Positions 17,316 to 26,923 are shown, counted from the first letter of the stretch. The stretch is DNA of 64,000 bases from Paenibacillus sp. BJ-4 (GCF_020404765.1 NZ_JAIVEM010000135.1:1-64000), one strand, 5' to 3'. The notes: a model not told the origin generated them from the letters alone. Program-made: numbers and translations.

Positions 17316-17353
17316 AAGGCTCCCCCACGTAAAGCGGCGAGAGCCTTTTTTAT
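17316..17353 (-). terminator. Terminator shared with aminopeptidase gene
   Basis: AAGGCTC (17316-17322)/GAGCCTT (17341-17347) hairpin between convergent units; T-run on the plus strand, weaker on the minus. Confidence 0.65.
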
Positions 17354-17357
17354 CATT

Positions 17358-18590
17358 TTAGATCGCCCAATTCCCTTTGCGGAAGATAGGCTCCTCAGTA
17401 CCGTCCTCGGTAACACCGTTAATGTCCATTTCACCTGAACCGATCATAAAGTCGACGTGTGTCAGACTGGAATTCAGACCGTTCGCCACCAGTTCCTCTG
17501 CAGTCATATCCTTGCCACCCTTAAGGTTAAATGCATAGGCATTACCAATGGCCAAATGGTTGGATGCATTTTCATCAAACAACGTATTATAGAACAAAAT
17601 GTTTTTATCAGAGATAGGTGACTTGTGAGGCACGAGAGCAACCTCGCCCAAGTAGTGGGAACCTTCATCCATTTCTACGAGGTGCTGAAGAGTCTGCAAG
17701 CCTGTTTCGGCCTGTACATCGACAATGCGTCCATTTTCAAAGGTCAACGAAAAGTTGTCGATAATATTGCCACTGTAGCTAAGTGGCTTGGTACTGCTGA
17801 CTTTGCCGTTCACACCTGTTTTGAGTGGAGCTGTAAATACTTCTTCGGTAGGCATGTTGGCTACAAAGCTATGTCCCTGTTGGTTGACGCTTTCAGCAGC
17901 TACCCAGAGGTGATCCTTAGCCAATTCGATGGTAAGATCGGTTCCAGGAGCCAAATAATGAAGCTTTTTATAGCGTTTTGCGTTTAAAATATCGGATTTG
18001 CTGGAAAGGGTTTTTAAATGCTCTTTCCACGCTTCTACCGGATTGTCCAAATCCACACGCACGGTGCTGAAAATGGCTTCCCACAGCTTATCTATTTGTT
18101 CGGAAGCAGCCAGATTCGGGAATACTTTGGCAGCCCACTCTGCAGAAGGATAAGCGACCAGAGACCAGCTGAATTTGTCGGCCATTTGATATTCACGGTA
18201 TTGACGTAATTCATGTGACCGCACCCGTTGAGCAGCAGTAATTCGGCTGGACGGGATACCTTGAAGCAAATCCGGATTTTCTGCAATAACATGGAGTACT
18301 GCCGCACCATTTTCGACCTCTTCAGTCATTTCGGCTGCGTACCATTTGGGAGCGATATTAAAAGTTTCATCAGGAGCTAGTTCATACTGTAACCGGGTGA
18401 TAGTCTCATCGCTCCATTTTACTTTAACCAGCTTTGCTCCGACCGTGTAGGCTGACTTAACAATCAGTCGCACGAGTTCGGCGGACAAGATGGGAGCATG
18501 AACGATCAGGGTCTGCCCAGGCTGGACATTGACGCCCACGCGAACGGCTAATTCGGCATATTTTTGCAATTTTTGTTGAAAATCTGACAT
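17358..18590 (-). CDS. M29-family aminopeptidase
   Basis: Metal-dependent aminopeptidase of family M29 (AmpS/thermophilic aminopeptidase), 410 residues, cytoplasmic, releasing N-terminal amino acids from peptides. Family blocks: GVNVQPGQTLIVHAPI, VKVKWSD, NMPTEEVFTAP, the metal-site glutamates in MDEGSHYLGEVALVP, NTLFDENASNHLAIG and HVDFMIGSGEMDI. A longer frame opens at 18605, but the second Met (18590, MSDFQQKLQKY) follows GGAGGTAAGTAAC and is preferred. Confidence 0.9.
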   Translation of the reverse strand: MSDFQQKLQKYAELAVRVGVNVQPGQTLIVHAPILSAELVRLIVKSAYTVGAKLVKVKWSDETITRLQYELAPDETFNIAPKWYAAEMTEEVENGAAVLHVIAENPDLLQGIPSSRITAAQRVRSHELRQYREYQMADKFSWSLVAYPSAEWAAKVFPNLAASEQIDKLWEAIFSTVRVDLDNPVEAWKEHLKTLSSKSDILNAKRYKKLHYLAPGTDLTIELAKDHLWVAAESVNQQGHSFVANMPTEEVFTAPLKTGVNGKVSSTKPLSYSGNIIDNFSLTFENGRIVDVQAETGLQTLQHLVEMDEGSHYLGEVALVPHKSPISDKNILFYNTLFDENASNHLAIGNAYAFNLKGGKDMTAEELVANGLNSSLTHVDFMIGSGEMDINGVTEDGTEEPIFRKGNWAI

Positions 18591-18751
18591 GTTACTTACC
18601 TCCATTTCACGAAAAAGCCTTAAACAGGCTTAGGTTGCTTGCACATTTTTTTGCAAATTCTACACATAGCTTATATATTGTACAATGTAACGAAAAGGTT
18701 CACAAATCAGTTTTGGTACATTTTAGTGAAAATGAAAGGGCGGATAAATAA

Positions 18752-19048
18752 ATGACAGAGCAAAATTCACCTCAGGAAGTGAAGGAAGTACATATTCAAC
18801 AGGCACAAATGACGAGAGATGAAAACGGTGTTTATTTAGGCCAAGTCGTATTTGGAGTAAATGGACATCAGTCCGTATATGAAATTACATTCCACAGTAA
18901 GAGGGGGAAGGAATGGGACTACAGTCTCCATTTTGCGGGGGAGCCGAGGGTAGAGGAAGAAATGCTGGAGATGGATAGCTGGATTGAAGAAAATGATGAT
19001 TTGTTCGATCATTTGCTGGATGCGGCCTGGAGCAAATTATCCGAGTAA
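18752..19048 (+). CDS. Conserved hypothetical protein, 98 aa
   Basis: Acidic, soluble 98-residue protein, with a beta-rich middle (GVYLGQVVFGVNGHQSVYEI) and an acidic helical C-terminus. No cysteine, signal peptide or known motif; not assigned to a family. AAAGGGCGG eight bases before ATG supports translation. Divergent from the aminopeptidase gene; the next gene begins 125 bases on. Confidence 0.65.
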   Translation: MTEQNSPQEVKEVHIQQAQMTRDENGVYLGQVVFGVNGHQSVYEITFHSKRGKEWDYSLHFAGEPRVEEEMLEMDSWIEENDDLFDHLLDAAWSKLSE

Positions 19049-19173
19049 TGTAAACAGGTCTATTTTCGTGACAAGCGGATTATATTTAGCAGTGTCCGCA
19101 TAATCTGCTGACATGGGGGAAGCCTATAAGTTGTGAATGACAGGAAATTCCATGTGAATAGGAGGGTGACGCT

Positions 19174-19977
19174 TTGGCAAATCATCTGTTCACCGAAGGA
19201 ATGACGGCAAATGAAGAGGCTGCTCCCGATCTCTTGAGCTTACGGACACTGTTTGTAAATGTGTGTTTTATCGGGGAGCCGGGAAGCCGATCCTGGGTGC
19301 TGGTGGATACGGGGATGACAGGATTTACAGACTCGATTATTCGTCAGGCTGAGGAACGGTTCACTGGTCCTCCGGTTGCTATTGTGCTTACTCACGGTCA
19401 TTTTGATCATGTAGGCTCGGTTATTGAGTTGGTCCAGCATTGGGCGGCTCCTGTTTATGCACATCCGCTGGAATTGCCTTTTTTGACGGGAATGAAGGAT
19501 TATCAGAAACCTGATCCCAGTGTGGGTGGAGGTTTGTTGTCGGGTATTTCTTTTCTATACCCCAATGATGCTATAGATCTTGATGATCGTATTGCTCCCT
19601 TGCCTCAGGATGGCAGTGTCCCAGGTGCTCCCGGTTGGAAGTGGCTACATACGCCGGGACATACGCCGGGACATGTATCGCTTTTTCATGAGCGGAGACG
19701 GTTACTGGTTGCTGGGGATGCTTTTATTACGGTGAAGCAGGAATCGGCGCTGGCCGTTATTTTACAGGAAAAAGAAATACACGGGCCACCTGCATATTTT
19801 ACGACAGATTGGCAGGCTGCTCAGCAGTCGGTGGAAATGCTGGCTGGGTTAAAGCCCAAGATTGCAGTTACAGGACACGGTCATTACATGCATGGAACGG
19901 AACTGAGAGATCAGCTGGATCGACTGGCTGAAGATTTTGAGCGCATGGCTGTCCCTAAGCAGGGGCGTTATGTGTAG
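19174..19977 (+). CDS. Metallo-beta-lactamase-fold hydrolase
   Basis: 267-residue MBL-fold metallohydrolase with all zinc-site motifs: THGHFDHVG, HTPGHTPGH, GDAF and the final GHGH. It most resembles generic glyoxalase II/YflN-like hydrolases; substrate unknown. TTG start at 19174, preceded by AGGAGGGTGACGC. The preceding Met codons upstream lack a ribosome site. Confidence 0.85.
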   Translation: MANHLFTEGMTANEEAAPDLLSLRTLFVNVCFIGEPGSRSWVLVDTGMTGFTDSIIRQAEERFTGPPVAIVLTHGHFDHVGSVIELVQHWAAPVYAHPLELPFLTGMKDYQKPDPSVGGGLLSGISFLYPNDAIDLDDRIAPLPQDGSVPGAPGWKWLHTPGHTPGHVSLFHERRRLLVAGDAFITVKQESALAVILQEKEIHGPPAYFTTDWQAAQQSVEMLAGLKPKIAVTGHGHYMHGTELRDQLDRLAEDFERMAVPKQGRYV

Positions 19978-19990
19978 TGGTGTGAGAAGG

Positions 19991-20018
19991 ACGATGCCTT
20001 GCGAGGCGTCGTTTTTTT
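19991..20018 (+). terminator. Terminator after MBL-fold gene
   Basis: ACGATGCCT/AGGCGTCGT stem, loop TGCG, then seven T. Confidence 0.85.
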
Positions 20019-20066
20019 GTATTGACGTGGAATTTTTTTGCTGAGCATGGTATAGTCAAGCCAAAA

Positions 20067-20082
20067 GCAAAACGCTTTCATT
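20067..20082 (-). promoter_or_regulatory. Candidate cre (CcpA) site
   Basis: On the minus strand ATGAAAGCGTTTTGC matches the cre consensus WTGNAANCGNWNNCW except one position. It lies about 35 bases before the aldose epimerase start and just after a TATAGT (20051-20056) that could be its -10 box, suiting catabolite repression of a sugar gene. Confidence 0.4.
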
Positions 20083-20114
20083 AACCATCGTCATTTCATC
20101 AAGGAGGATATTTG

Positions 20115-21134
20115 ATGACACAACAGCATGCTGCAATTGGTGATCTTTATTATGGAATACCAGCGATTCGTCTTAAATTTGAGCGATATGAAGCGGTAGC
20201 CCTGCCGGGAAACGGTGCGAATCTGATTTCTTTTCGTGACAATGAATTGGGATATTCTTTTTTGCGTGAGCCGGATGCTGACAGCATAGAGGCTTTTAAA
20301 CAAAGCCCGTCTGTTTATGGAATTCCTTTCCTGTACCCTCCGAATCGGTATGAGGATGGAAAATTCCTGTGGAATGGAGTTACATATGAGTTGCCAATTA
20401 ACGAGGAGGCGACCCACAACCATTTGCACGGCTTTTTACACACCGTTCGGTGGGAGGTAGAGGATTACGGTTCCGGGGAGCAGGGCAGCTATGTTGTAAT
20501 GAATCAGCATGTAAGGGAAGGACATCCCATGTTCCGATACTTGCCGTTCAACTTCACTATGAAGCTGACGTACAGCCTGGATGAATTCGGCCTGCATCAG
20601 CGCTATGTGATCCATAACGAGGGAGATCAACCGATCCCCAACTTGTTTGCCTTTCACACGGCGATTCGTGTTCCGTTCGTACCCGATAGCTCGCCCGAGG
20701 ATTACAAGATCAAGGTCACGATCGGTGAACGTCGTGAGCTAACGGAGCGGCTGCTGGCCACCGGACAGTTCCAGCCATTATCCCCGGAAGAGGAACTGCT
20801 GAAGACAACGGGAGTTAGTCCTTATTTTGCCTCTATGGATAATCATTACACGGCAGCTCCGCAAAATGGACGCAACTACATGGAACTGACACACAGTAAG
20901 ACAGGTGCTACCCTCGTATATGATGTAGGCACAGCCTATAAGCATTGGATGATCTGGAACAACAAAGCGAACAAGGAATTTATCTGTCCTGAGCCGCAAA
21001 TGAACATGATCAATGCACCGAATCGTACGGATTTGAATGCGGAAGACATCGGGTTAATTGCACTTGCGCCAGGTCATATTTTTGAAACAACCAGCCGATT
21101 GTATTGTGTTACACCTAATAAATCGAAATCCTAG
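20115..21134 (+). CDS. Aldose 1-epimerase family protein
   Basis: Galactose mutarotase-like protein, 339 residues, of the aldose 1-epimerase superfamily, interconverting alpha and beta sugar anomers. Visible: YGIPFLYPPNR, the catalytic-type His in HNHLHGFLH, a second His in NLFAFHTAIRVPF, and the late acidic FICPEPQMNM. The GalM/YphB-like branch is likely; true substrate unknown. ATG 20115 has AAGGAGG eight bases upstream; TTG 20112 is too close. Candidate cre site upstream. Confidence 0.85.
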   Translation: MTQQHAAIGDLYYGIPAIRLKFERYEAVALPGNGANLISFRDNELGYSFLREPDADSIEAFKQSPSVYGIPFLYPPNRYEDGKFLWNGVTYELPINEEATHNHLHGFLHTVRWEVEDYGSGEQGSYVVMNQHVREGHPMFRYLPFNFTMKLTYSLDEFGLHQRYVIHNEGDQPIPNLFAFHTAIRVPFVPDSSPEDYKIKVTIGERRELTERLLATGQFQPLSPEEELLKTTGVSPYFASMDNHYTAAPQNGRNYMELTHSKTGATLVYDVGTAYKHWMIWNNKANKEFICPEPQMNMINAPNRTDLNAEDIGLIALAPGHIFETTSRLYCVTPNKSKS

Positions 21135-21151
21135 CATTATTGTATAGAAAT

Positions 21152-21186
21152 AAGCCTGCATCGTGTTTAACGGTGTAGGCTTTATT
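21152..21186 (+). terminator. Terminator after epimerase gene
   Basis: AAGCCTGCA/TGTAGGCTT stem then TATTT. Confidence 0.65.
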
Positions 21187-21305
21187 TGGGTGGACGAAAA
21201 GCTGAAGGTGGCGAGTCTAGGGCAGTAGCGTGTGCAGAAGGGGATTGAAAAACAGTTGCAAAGCGAGAGCCGGTCATAGTATGATACGAAACAGGAGATG
21301 ATCAG

Positions 21306-22016
21306 ATGAATTATGATATGGTGCCTTTTCAAGCCGTCAAACGCAAGCAAATTGCCGATGAAGTGGCTGAACAGTTGCAACGAAAAATAGCTGCTGGTGA
21401 ATGGAACGTGGGCACAAAGATTCCAACAGAGCCTGAGCTCATGAAGCTCTTTGGGGTCGGACGATCCACAGTGCGTGAAGCGGTTAGCGTTCTGGTACAT
21501 GCCGGTCTATTAGAGAAAAAGCAAGGACACGGAACTTTTGTTTGCCAACCGACAACCTCTCAAGAGCCATTGGATTACCGCCTAAGCCGCGCTGAAATCA
21601 TCGAGGTGTATGAGGTACGGAGTGTGTTGGAGCTGGAGATTGCCAGATTGGCTGCCTTACGCCGTAATGACGAGGATTTACACTTGATGCGGGAGGCGCT
21701 GGATCGACGTGCTGCGACATTGGCCGCTGGAGATATGAACGGGTATCTCGATGCGGATATCACTTTTCACTTGGCTGTTGCCGGGGCTACACGAAATAAG
21801 GTGCTTACAGACGTATATCGCAGCTTTGTAGAGGCGATTCGGAAGGCGCTGAACAATCTCATTACCGATCCAGTAATGCAAAACCATTTTACATTGCAGC
21901 ATGAGAAAATATATGAAGCAATCCGGGATCGGGATGGTAAGGCTGCCGAGCTGTATAGCATTCAACATTTGGACGGCACCAAGCTGGAGTTGCAGAAGCA
22001 TATGGCTAATTCATAA
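21306..22016 (+). CDS. GntR/FadR-type regulator (FCD domain)
   Basis: 236-residue transcription factor: N-terminal winged HTH (QIADEVAEQLQRKI...PTEPELMKLFGVGRSTVREAV, LEKKQGHGTFV) and a C-terminal FCD ligand domain. The FCD metal-site pattern appears as DADITFHLAVAGAT and later QHEKIYEAIRDRD. Regulators of this class usually respond to organic acids and act near their targets. leuA follows 99 bases later with a palindrome between them. A matching half-element overlaps its own start codon, suggesting autoregulation. Confidence 0.88.
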   Translation: MNYDMVPFQAVKRKQIADEVAEQLQRKIAAGEWNVGTKIPTEPELMKLFGVGRSTVREAVSVLVHAGLLEKKQGHGTFVCQPTTSQEPLDYRLSRAEIIEVYEVRSVLELEIARLAALRRNDEDLHLMREALDRRAATLAAGDMNGYLDADITFHLAVAGATRNKVLTDVYRSFVEAIRKALNNLITDPVMQNHFTLQHEKIYEAIRDRDGKAAELYSIQHLDGTKLELQKHMANS

Positions 22017-22032
22017 TTTTTTTAATCTTAAA

Positions 22033-22049
22033 CATCTGATGATCGGATG
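22033..22049 (+). promoter_or_regulatory. Palindromic operator candidate between gntR and leuA
   Basis: CATCTGAT-G-ATCGGATG is a 17-base palindrome with one mismatch per arm pair. The 15-base string GATGATCGGATGAAT (22038-22052) recurs with one change at 21297-21311, across the regulator's own start. Confidence 0.45.
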
Positions 22050-22115
22050 AATATATAGCGATCTGCAAACCTGTTCTTGAGCATCTCCTAATACTAAAGC
22101 AAAGGTGGTAACTGT

Positions 22116-23660
22116 ATGCGCAAAATATGGGTGTTGGACACAACGTTAAGAGATGGAGAACAGTCACCGGGAGTCAGCCTGACCAGCTCAGAAAAGGTGG
22201 AAATTGCCCTTCAGCTTCAAAAGTTGGGCGTAGATCGGATTGAGACCGGCTTTCCGGCTACCTCGCCTGGTGAGATATTCAGCATGCAGGAGATTGCCAA
22301 ACAGGTTACCCAGGCCACACTGGTTGGTTTTGCACGCTCCAAAGAGCAGGATATTGATGCGGTAAGAGAGGCGCTGCGGGGAGCCGAGGATGCCTGTCTT
22401 CATTTGTTCCTGGCTACTTCACCTATTCACCGCCAGCATAAGCTGCGGATGGATAAGGAAAAAGTACTAGAGACCGCAGCCGCTGCCATTCGTTATGGAC
22501 GCAAGTATTTCAGCAAGGTAGAATTTTCGGCGGAGGACGCCAGTCGTACCGAGCTGGACTTTATTTGTGAGGTCGTGGATATGGCAATTCGCGCTGGGGC
22601 GACAGTCGTCAATCTGCCGGATACGGTGGGATATGCCTCGCCTGACCAGTTCGGTGAAATGTTTAGAGTCGTAAAACAACAAGTGCCCAACATCGAAAAA
22701 ATACAGCTCAGCACGCACTGTCATGATGATCTTGGCATGGCCACGGCCAACACACTGGCGGCTATTCGTAACGGTGTAGATCAATTTGAAGGTACCATCA
22801 ATGGTATCGGTGAGCGAGCAGGAAATACACCGATCGAGGAGGTTGCATTGGCCCTCGATACGAGAACCGAGCTTTATAACGTACAAACGAGTCTGGTTCT
22901 GGAGGAACTGTATGCAACCAGCCGATTGGTGAGCAAGCGAACGGGGATGTCGGTACCAGGGAACAAGGCCATCGTTGGAGCCAATGCTTTTGCACACGAA
23001 TCCGGCATACACCAGGACGGAATGCTTAAGGAGCGCACAACGTATGAGATCGTATCCCCTGAGCGTATTGGCTTGAAGACGAGTAAGCTTGTGTTGGGCA
23101 AGCATTCCGGTCGACATGCGTTCAAGGAAAAGCTGGCGGACATGGGATTGGATAGTCTGACGGAGGAGCAGCTTCAGGAGGCGTTCCACAAATTCAAAGC
23201 CTTGACCGACAAGAAAAAGCAGGTGCTGGATGAGGATCTGCTTGTCCTGATGGACGAAAGCCGCAATGTCTCCCCTCAGATTTACACCCTGGACTCCATT
23301 CAAGTATCCTATGGCAATCAGTCGGTTCCGGTAGCGTCTATTCGGTTGAGTAAACAGGATGGAACGTCCATTGATGAAGTCGCGATGGGCAACGGTTCCG
23401 TAGATGCGATTTTCAATGCTATAGATAAAGCAAGTGGTGAAGAGGTGGAATTGGAGGATTATTCAATCCAGTCCGTGACGTATGGCAAGGATGCACAGGG
23501 GGAAGTGCATGCCATCTTGAGGCAAGGAGAGTACACAGCTCGGGGAAGAGGTACAAGTACAGATATTTTGGAAGCCAGCGCTAAAGCCTACATTGACGCA
23601 CTGAACAAGCTGCTGGGCAGAAAAGAAGTTCGCGCCAAAGGTAATATTTCCGTTAGCTGA
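22116..23660 (+). CDS. leuA: 2-isopropylmalate synthase
   Basis: 514-residue alpha-isopropylmalate synthase condensing acetyl-CoA and 2-oxoisovalerate, the first step of leucine synthesis. The catalytic TIM barrel shows TTLRDGEQSPGVSL, ETGFPATSPGE, LPDTVGYASP, STHCHDDLGMATANTL (metal His-x-His) and NGIGERAGNTPIEE. The C-terminal LeuA regulatory domain (about 390-505) is present, so leucine feedback is expected. Full length, good site AAAGGTGG. Being alone, behind a GntR regulator rather than in an ilv-leu operon, it may be a second copy; that is an inference. Homocitrate or citramalate synthase are less likely. Confidence 0.88.
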   Translation: MRKIWVLDTTLRDGEQSPGVSLTSSEKVEIALQLQKLGVDRIETGFPATSPGEIFSMQEIAKQVTQATLVGFARSKEQDIDAVREALRGAEDACLHLFLATSPIHRQHKLRMDKEKVLETAAAAIRYGRKYFSKVEFSAEDASRTELDFICEVVDMAIRAGATVVNLPDTVGYASPDQFGEMFRVVKQQVPNIEKIQLSTHCHDDLGMATANTLAAIRNGVDQFEGTINGIGERAGNTPIEEVALALDTRTELYNVQTSLVLEELYATSRLVSKRTGMSVPGNKAIVGANAFAHESGIHQDGMLKERTTYEIVSPERIGLKTSKLVLGKHSGRHAFKEKLADMGLDSLTEEQLQEAFHKFKALTDKKKQVLDEDLLVLMDESRNVSPQIYTLDSIQVSYGNQSVPVASIRLSKQDGTSIDEVAMGNGSVDAIFNAIDKASGEEVELEDYSIQSVTYGKDAQGEVHAILRQGEYTARGRGTSTDILEASAKAYIDALNKLLGRKEVRAKGNISVS

Positions 23661-23712
23661 CTTAAAGATCAGGTTTGTAGATAGTATTTCTTTCCTCCTC
23701 TTACCTTATCGT

Positions 23713-23728
23713 AAAAAAGCGCTTGCAA
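23713..23728 (-). promoter_or_regulatory. Weak cre-like element before fumC
   Basis: The minus-strand TTGCAAGCGCTTTTT agrees with the cre consensus except one base. TATAAT lies at 23757-23762. Confidence 0.3.
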
Positions 23729-23820
23729 AATATATGATAACATTTGAAATTTAATGTATAATAGGCAAAGAAGATCACCATATTTTGTCTGAATTACATA
23801 GGCTAAGAGGAGGAAATGAG

Positions 23821-25209
23821 TTGAACTACCGCATCGAAAAGGATACGTTGGGCGAAATCAAGGTACCGGCAGACCGCCTGTGGGGGGCGCAAACACAGCG
23901 AAGCAAGGAAAATTTCCCGATTGGTTCGGAGAAAATGCCGCTAGAGGTTATTCAGGCGTTCGCGGTGCTTAAAAAGAGTGCGGCGATCAGCAACTATAAG
24001 CTGGGCAAGCTGTCACAGGAGAAGCAGGACGCCATTATTTATGCAGCGGATGAAATTCTCGCTGGACGGGTCGATGACCATTTCCCACTGGTTGTATGGC
24101 AGACAGGGAGCGGTACGCAGTCCAATATGAATGTGAACGAAGTAATTGCCCATCTGGGAAGTCAATGGCTACAGGAGCAGGGAAAAGATGTGAAGCTGCA
24201 TCCTAATGACGATGTGAACATGTCACAAAGTTCAAACGATACGTTTCCTACGGCGCTTCACGTAGCGGGCGTCATTGCAGTCGAGGATCGCTTGTTGCCT
24301 GCCATTGACAAGCTGAAAGAAACCTTCCAACAGAAGTCAGAGCAGTTTAAGGATATTATTAAAATCGGACGGACTCACCTACAGGATGCCACGCCGCTTA
24401 CACTGGGTCAGGAAATTAGCGGCTGGTATGCCATGCTGGACAAAAGCAAGCGAATTATCATAGACACGGTTCAATACATGAAGGAGCTGGCAATTGGTGG
24501 TACAGCTGTAGGTACAGGTATTAACGCTCATCCAGAGTTCGGTACCCGAACGTCTGCCGAAATTTCCAACATCACTGGCAAGTCGTTTACTTCCGCACCG
24601 AACAAGTTTCATGCACTCACCAGCCATGATGAAGTCGTAGCCGTACACGGAGCAATCAAAGCGCTCGCTGCCGATTTGATGAAAATCGCCAATGATGTCC
24701 GGTGGCTGGCAAGTGGTCCACGCAGCGGCTTGGGTGAAATTACGATCCCTGCTAACGAGCCGGGCAGCTCGATCATGCCAGGCAAGGTGAATCCGACCCA
24801 GAGCGAGGCGCTGACGATGGTCGTTACGCAGGTTATGGGTAATGATGCAGCGATCGGCTTTGCTGCGAGTCAGGGGAATTTTGAGCTGAACGTGTTTAAG
24901 CCGGTTATTATTTATAATTTCCTGCAATCCGTAAATCTGCTAGCCGATTCAATTGTGGCCTTTAATGATAACTGTGCGATCGGCATCGAGCCAGACCTCG
25001 CTAAAATTGAGCACAATTTGAACAATTCGCTGATGCTGGTGACGGCATTGAATCCATATATCGGATATGAGAATGCCGCTAAAATTGCCAAACTTGCGCA
25101 TGCGGAAGGATTGTCTCTTAAAGAAGCGGCTCTTCGTAGCGGGCTGCTGACCGAGGAACAATTTGACCAGTATGTCGTACCGGCTCATATGATTCAGCCT
25201 AAAGCATAA
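23821..25209 (+). CDS. fumC: Class II fumarate hydratase
   Basis: Fumarase C, 462 residues, the size of B. subtilis CitG; interconverts fumarate and malate in the TCA cycle. Contains PADRLWGAQTQRS, TGSGTQSNMNVNEV, SSNDTFPTALH, GRTHLQDATP and the superfamily signature GSSIMPGKVNP. The start is TTG 23821 (NYRIEKDTLGE), preceded by AGAGGAGGAAATGAG; an upstream frame from 23785 has no ribosome site. Aspartase is a close relative, but the motif details favour fumarase. Confidence 0.93.
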   Translation: MNYRIEKDTLGEIKVPADRLWGAQTQRSKENFPIGSEKMPLEVIQAFAVLKKSAAISNYKLGKLSQEKQDAIIYAADEILAGRVDDHFPLVVWQTGSGTQSNMNVNEVIAHLGSQWLQEQGKDVKLHPNDDVNMSQSSNDTFPTALHVAGVIAVEDRLLPAIDKLKETFQQKSEQFKDIIKIGRTHLQDATPLTLGQEISGWYAMLDKSKRIIIDTVQYMKELAIGGTAVGTGINAHPEFGTRTSAEISNITGKSFTSAPNKFHALTSHDEVVAVHGAIKALAADLMKIANDVRWLASGPRSGLGEITIPANEPGSSIMPGKVNPTQSEALTMVVTQVMGNDAAIGFAASQGNFELNVFKPVIIYNFLQSVNLLADSIVAFNDNCAIGIEPDLAKIEHNLNNSLMLVTALNPYIGYENAAKIAKLAHAEGLSLKEAALRSGLLTEEQFDQYVVPAHMIQPKA

Positions 25210-25249
25210 GCGCCACCTTTGTCGCAGCTAAGTCTATAAAAAACATACA

Positions 25250-25300
25250 TCCAGCTCATGAAGTGCTAATTTAGCACAGACCGTGAGCTGGATTTTTTAA
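25250..25300 (+). terminator. Terminator after fumC
   Basis: TCCAGCTCA/TGAGCTGGA with inner GTGCTAA/TTAGCAC, then TTTTTT. Confidence 0.85.
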
Positions 25301-25403
25301 TTTTCAAACATTTTTTATCCCAGGATTAGTATTCTGCATGATTTGAGGGTATATAGATAGAAGGCGAAAAATGAACATCTATTTTCAAGATAGGAGAAGC
25401 TGT

Positions 25404-26870
25404 ATGGAACAAACAACCGTTATTAATTTTATTGTGCTTTTGCTGTCCGGCTTACTGCTGGTCGGTGTACTGACTACCAAATTTTCCAGTCGTTTCGGCA
25501 TGCCTGCGCTTGTTTTGTTTATTGCCGTTGGCATGGTGCTCAGTCAGTTTATTTATTTTGATAATGCCTTTATTACGCAGCTGGTGGGTATTCTCGCGCT
25601 CATTGTGATCTTGTTTGAAGGCGGGATGCAGACGAAGTTTGCAGATATTAAACCAGTCATTCGACCTGCGTTGTCGTTATCCACGCTTGGGGTCATCGTT
25701 ACGACCGTAGTCATTGGTGTCTGCGCCAAGTTTATTTTAGGCGTAGGCTGGATGGAATCTATGCTGTTTGGGGCTATTGTTGGATCGACGGATGCGGCTG
25801 CTGTGTTTTCCGTTTTGGGGGGGGAAAATATCAAGAAACGAATTACCTCTACGCTCGAAGCGGAGTCCGGCAGCAATGACCCGATGGCTGTATTTCTCAC
25901 AGTTACATTAATTGAGTTGATACATCACCCTGAACAATCCATTTGGATACATATTTTGTTGTTTTTATGGGAAATGGGTTTTGGTCTGGTCATTGGTTTT
26001 GCACTCGGTCGCTTAGGGGTATATGCGATTAATAAAATGAATTTTGACTCATCCGGCCTGTATCCAGTGATGGCCCTGGCATTTGCAGTGCTAACGTATG
26101 CGGCGGCATCCTTGCTGGAGGCAAGCGGACTGCTGGCGGTATATGTCATGGCCATCGTGCTGGGTAACTCCGACTTGACCTACAAGCGGTCCATTATTCA
26201 TTTTAACAATGGCTTCGCCTGGATGGTGCAGATTATGATGTTCGTCCTGCTCGGATTGCTGGTTTTCCCTGATCAGCTGCTGGGTATTGCGTGGCAAAGT
26301 TTGGCGCTTTCCTTTATCCTGATGCTCGTAGCTCGACCGATTGGCGTCTTTCTGAGCTTGCTTTTCTCCAGATACTCCATACGCGAAAAGACGTTGTTAT
26401 CTTGGGCAGGGCTACGGGGAGCAGTCCCCATTGTACTGGCCACCTATCCACTACTGGACGAGATGGATGTAGGGCCCATGTTTTTTAATGTTGTATTTTT
26501 CGTCGTGCTTACCTCTGCGATTATTCAAGGTACGACCATTTCGTGGCTGGCAGTGAAGCTAGGCTTAATGGACCCTAACGAGACGTCGTCGCCTTCGTTG
26601 CTGGAGTTGGTTTCTCTGGGGAAAACCACTTCGGAAATTAATCATATTCAGGTGCAAAAGGGAATGTCAATTGCGGGCAAAGCGATCCAGGATATGCAGC
26701 TGCCTGATGACATTTTATTCACCGCCATTATTCGGAACGAGCAAATTATTGCCCCGAGAGGTACGACTGTGATTGAGCCGGGGGATACATTGTATGTGCT
26801 CAGTCCCAAACTCAAGCGACAACAAATGAAAGAACTGTTTATGCTGCTTGAACCGGAGGCAGTGCCGTAA
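25404..26870 (+). CDS. Potassium/proton antiporter (CPA1 + TrkA-C)
   Basis: 488-residue membrane protein: an N-terminal Na+/H+ exchanger-type domain with about 12 helices, including GAIVGSTDAAAVFSVL and EAESGSNDPMAVFLT (ion-site Asp). It ends with a C-terminal cytosolic TrkA-C domain (about 400-485: GMSIAGKAIQDMQLP ... IEPGDTLYVLSP). This layout is that of K+/H+ antiporters such as CvrA/NhaP2. The ATG at 25404 has GATAGGAGAAG upstream; an earlier frame (25371) lacks one. Single gene. Confidence 0.88.
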   Translation: MEQTTVINFIVLLLSGLLLVGVLTTKFSSRFGMPALVLFIAVGMVLSQFIYFDNAFITQLVGILALIVILFEGGMQTKFADIKPVIRPALSLSTLGVIVTTVVIGVCAKFILGVGWMESMLFGAIVGSTDAAAVFSVLGGENIKKRITSTLEAESGSNDPMAVFLTVTLIELIHHPEQSIWIHILLFLWEMGFGLVIGFALGRLGVYAINKMNFDSSGLYPVMALAFAVLTYAAASLLEASGLLAVYVMAIVLGNSDLTYKRSIIHFNNGFAWMVQIMMFVLLGLLVFPDQLLGIAWQSLALSFILMLVARPIGVFLSLLFSRYSIREKTLLSWAGLRGAVPIVLATYPLLDEMDVGPMFFNVVFFVVLTSAIIQGTTISWLAVKLGLMDPNETSSPSLLELVSLGKTTSEINHIQVQKGMSIAGKAIQDMQLPDDILFTAIIRNEQIIAPRGTTVIEPGDTLYVLSPKLKRQQMKELFMLLEPEAVP

Positions 26871-26923
26871 AAGAGGTATATGCCAAGCGAACGCGGACGT
26901 AGTTTTCATAAAGTAAATTGCAA

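Noticed and set aside
22017..22115. T-box or leucine attenuator before leuA
   Set aside because: Only 99 bases and no T-box sequence or specifier structure; a palindromic operator explains the region better.
22467..23303. 278-codon minus-strand frame opposite leuA
   Set aside because: Complete overlap with a certain leuA; Cys/His-rich shadow translation.
24379..24927. 182-codon minus-strand frame opposite fumC
   Set aside because: Shadow of the fumarase gene; no ribosome site.
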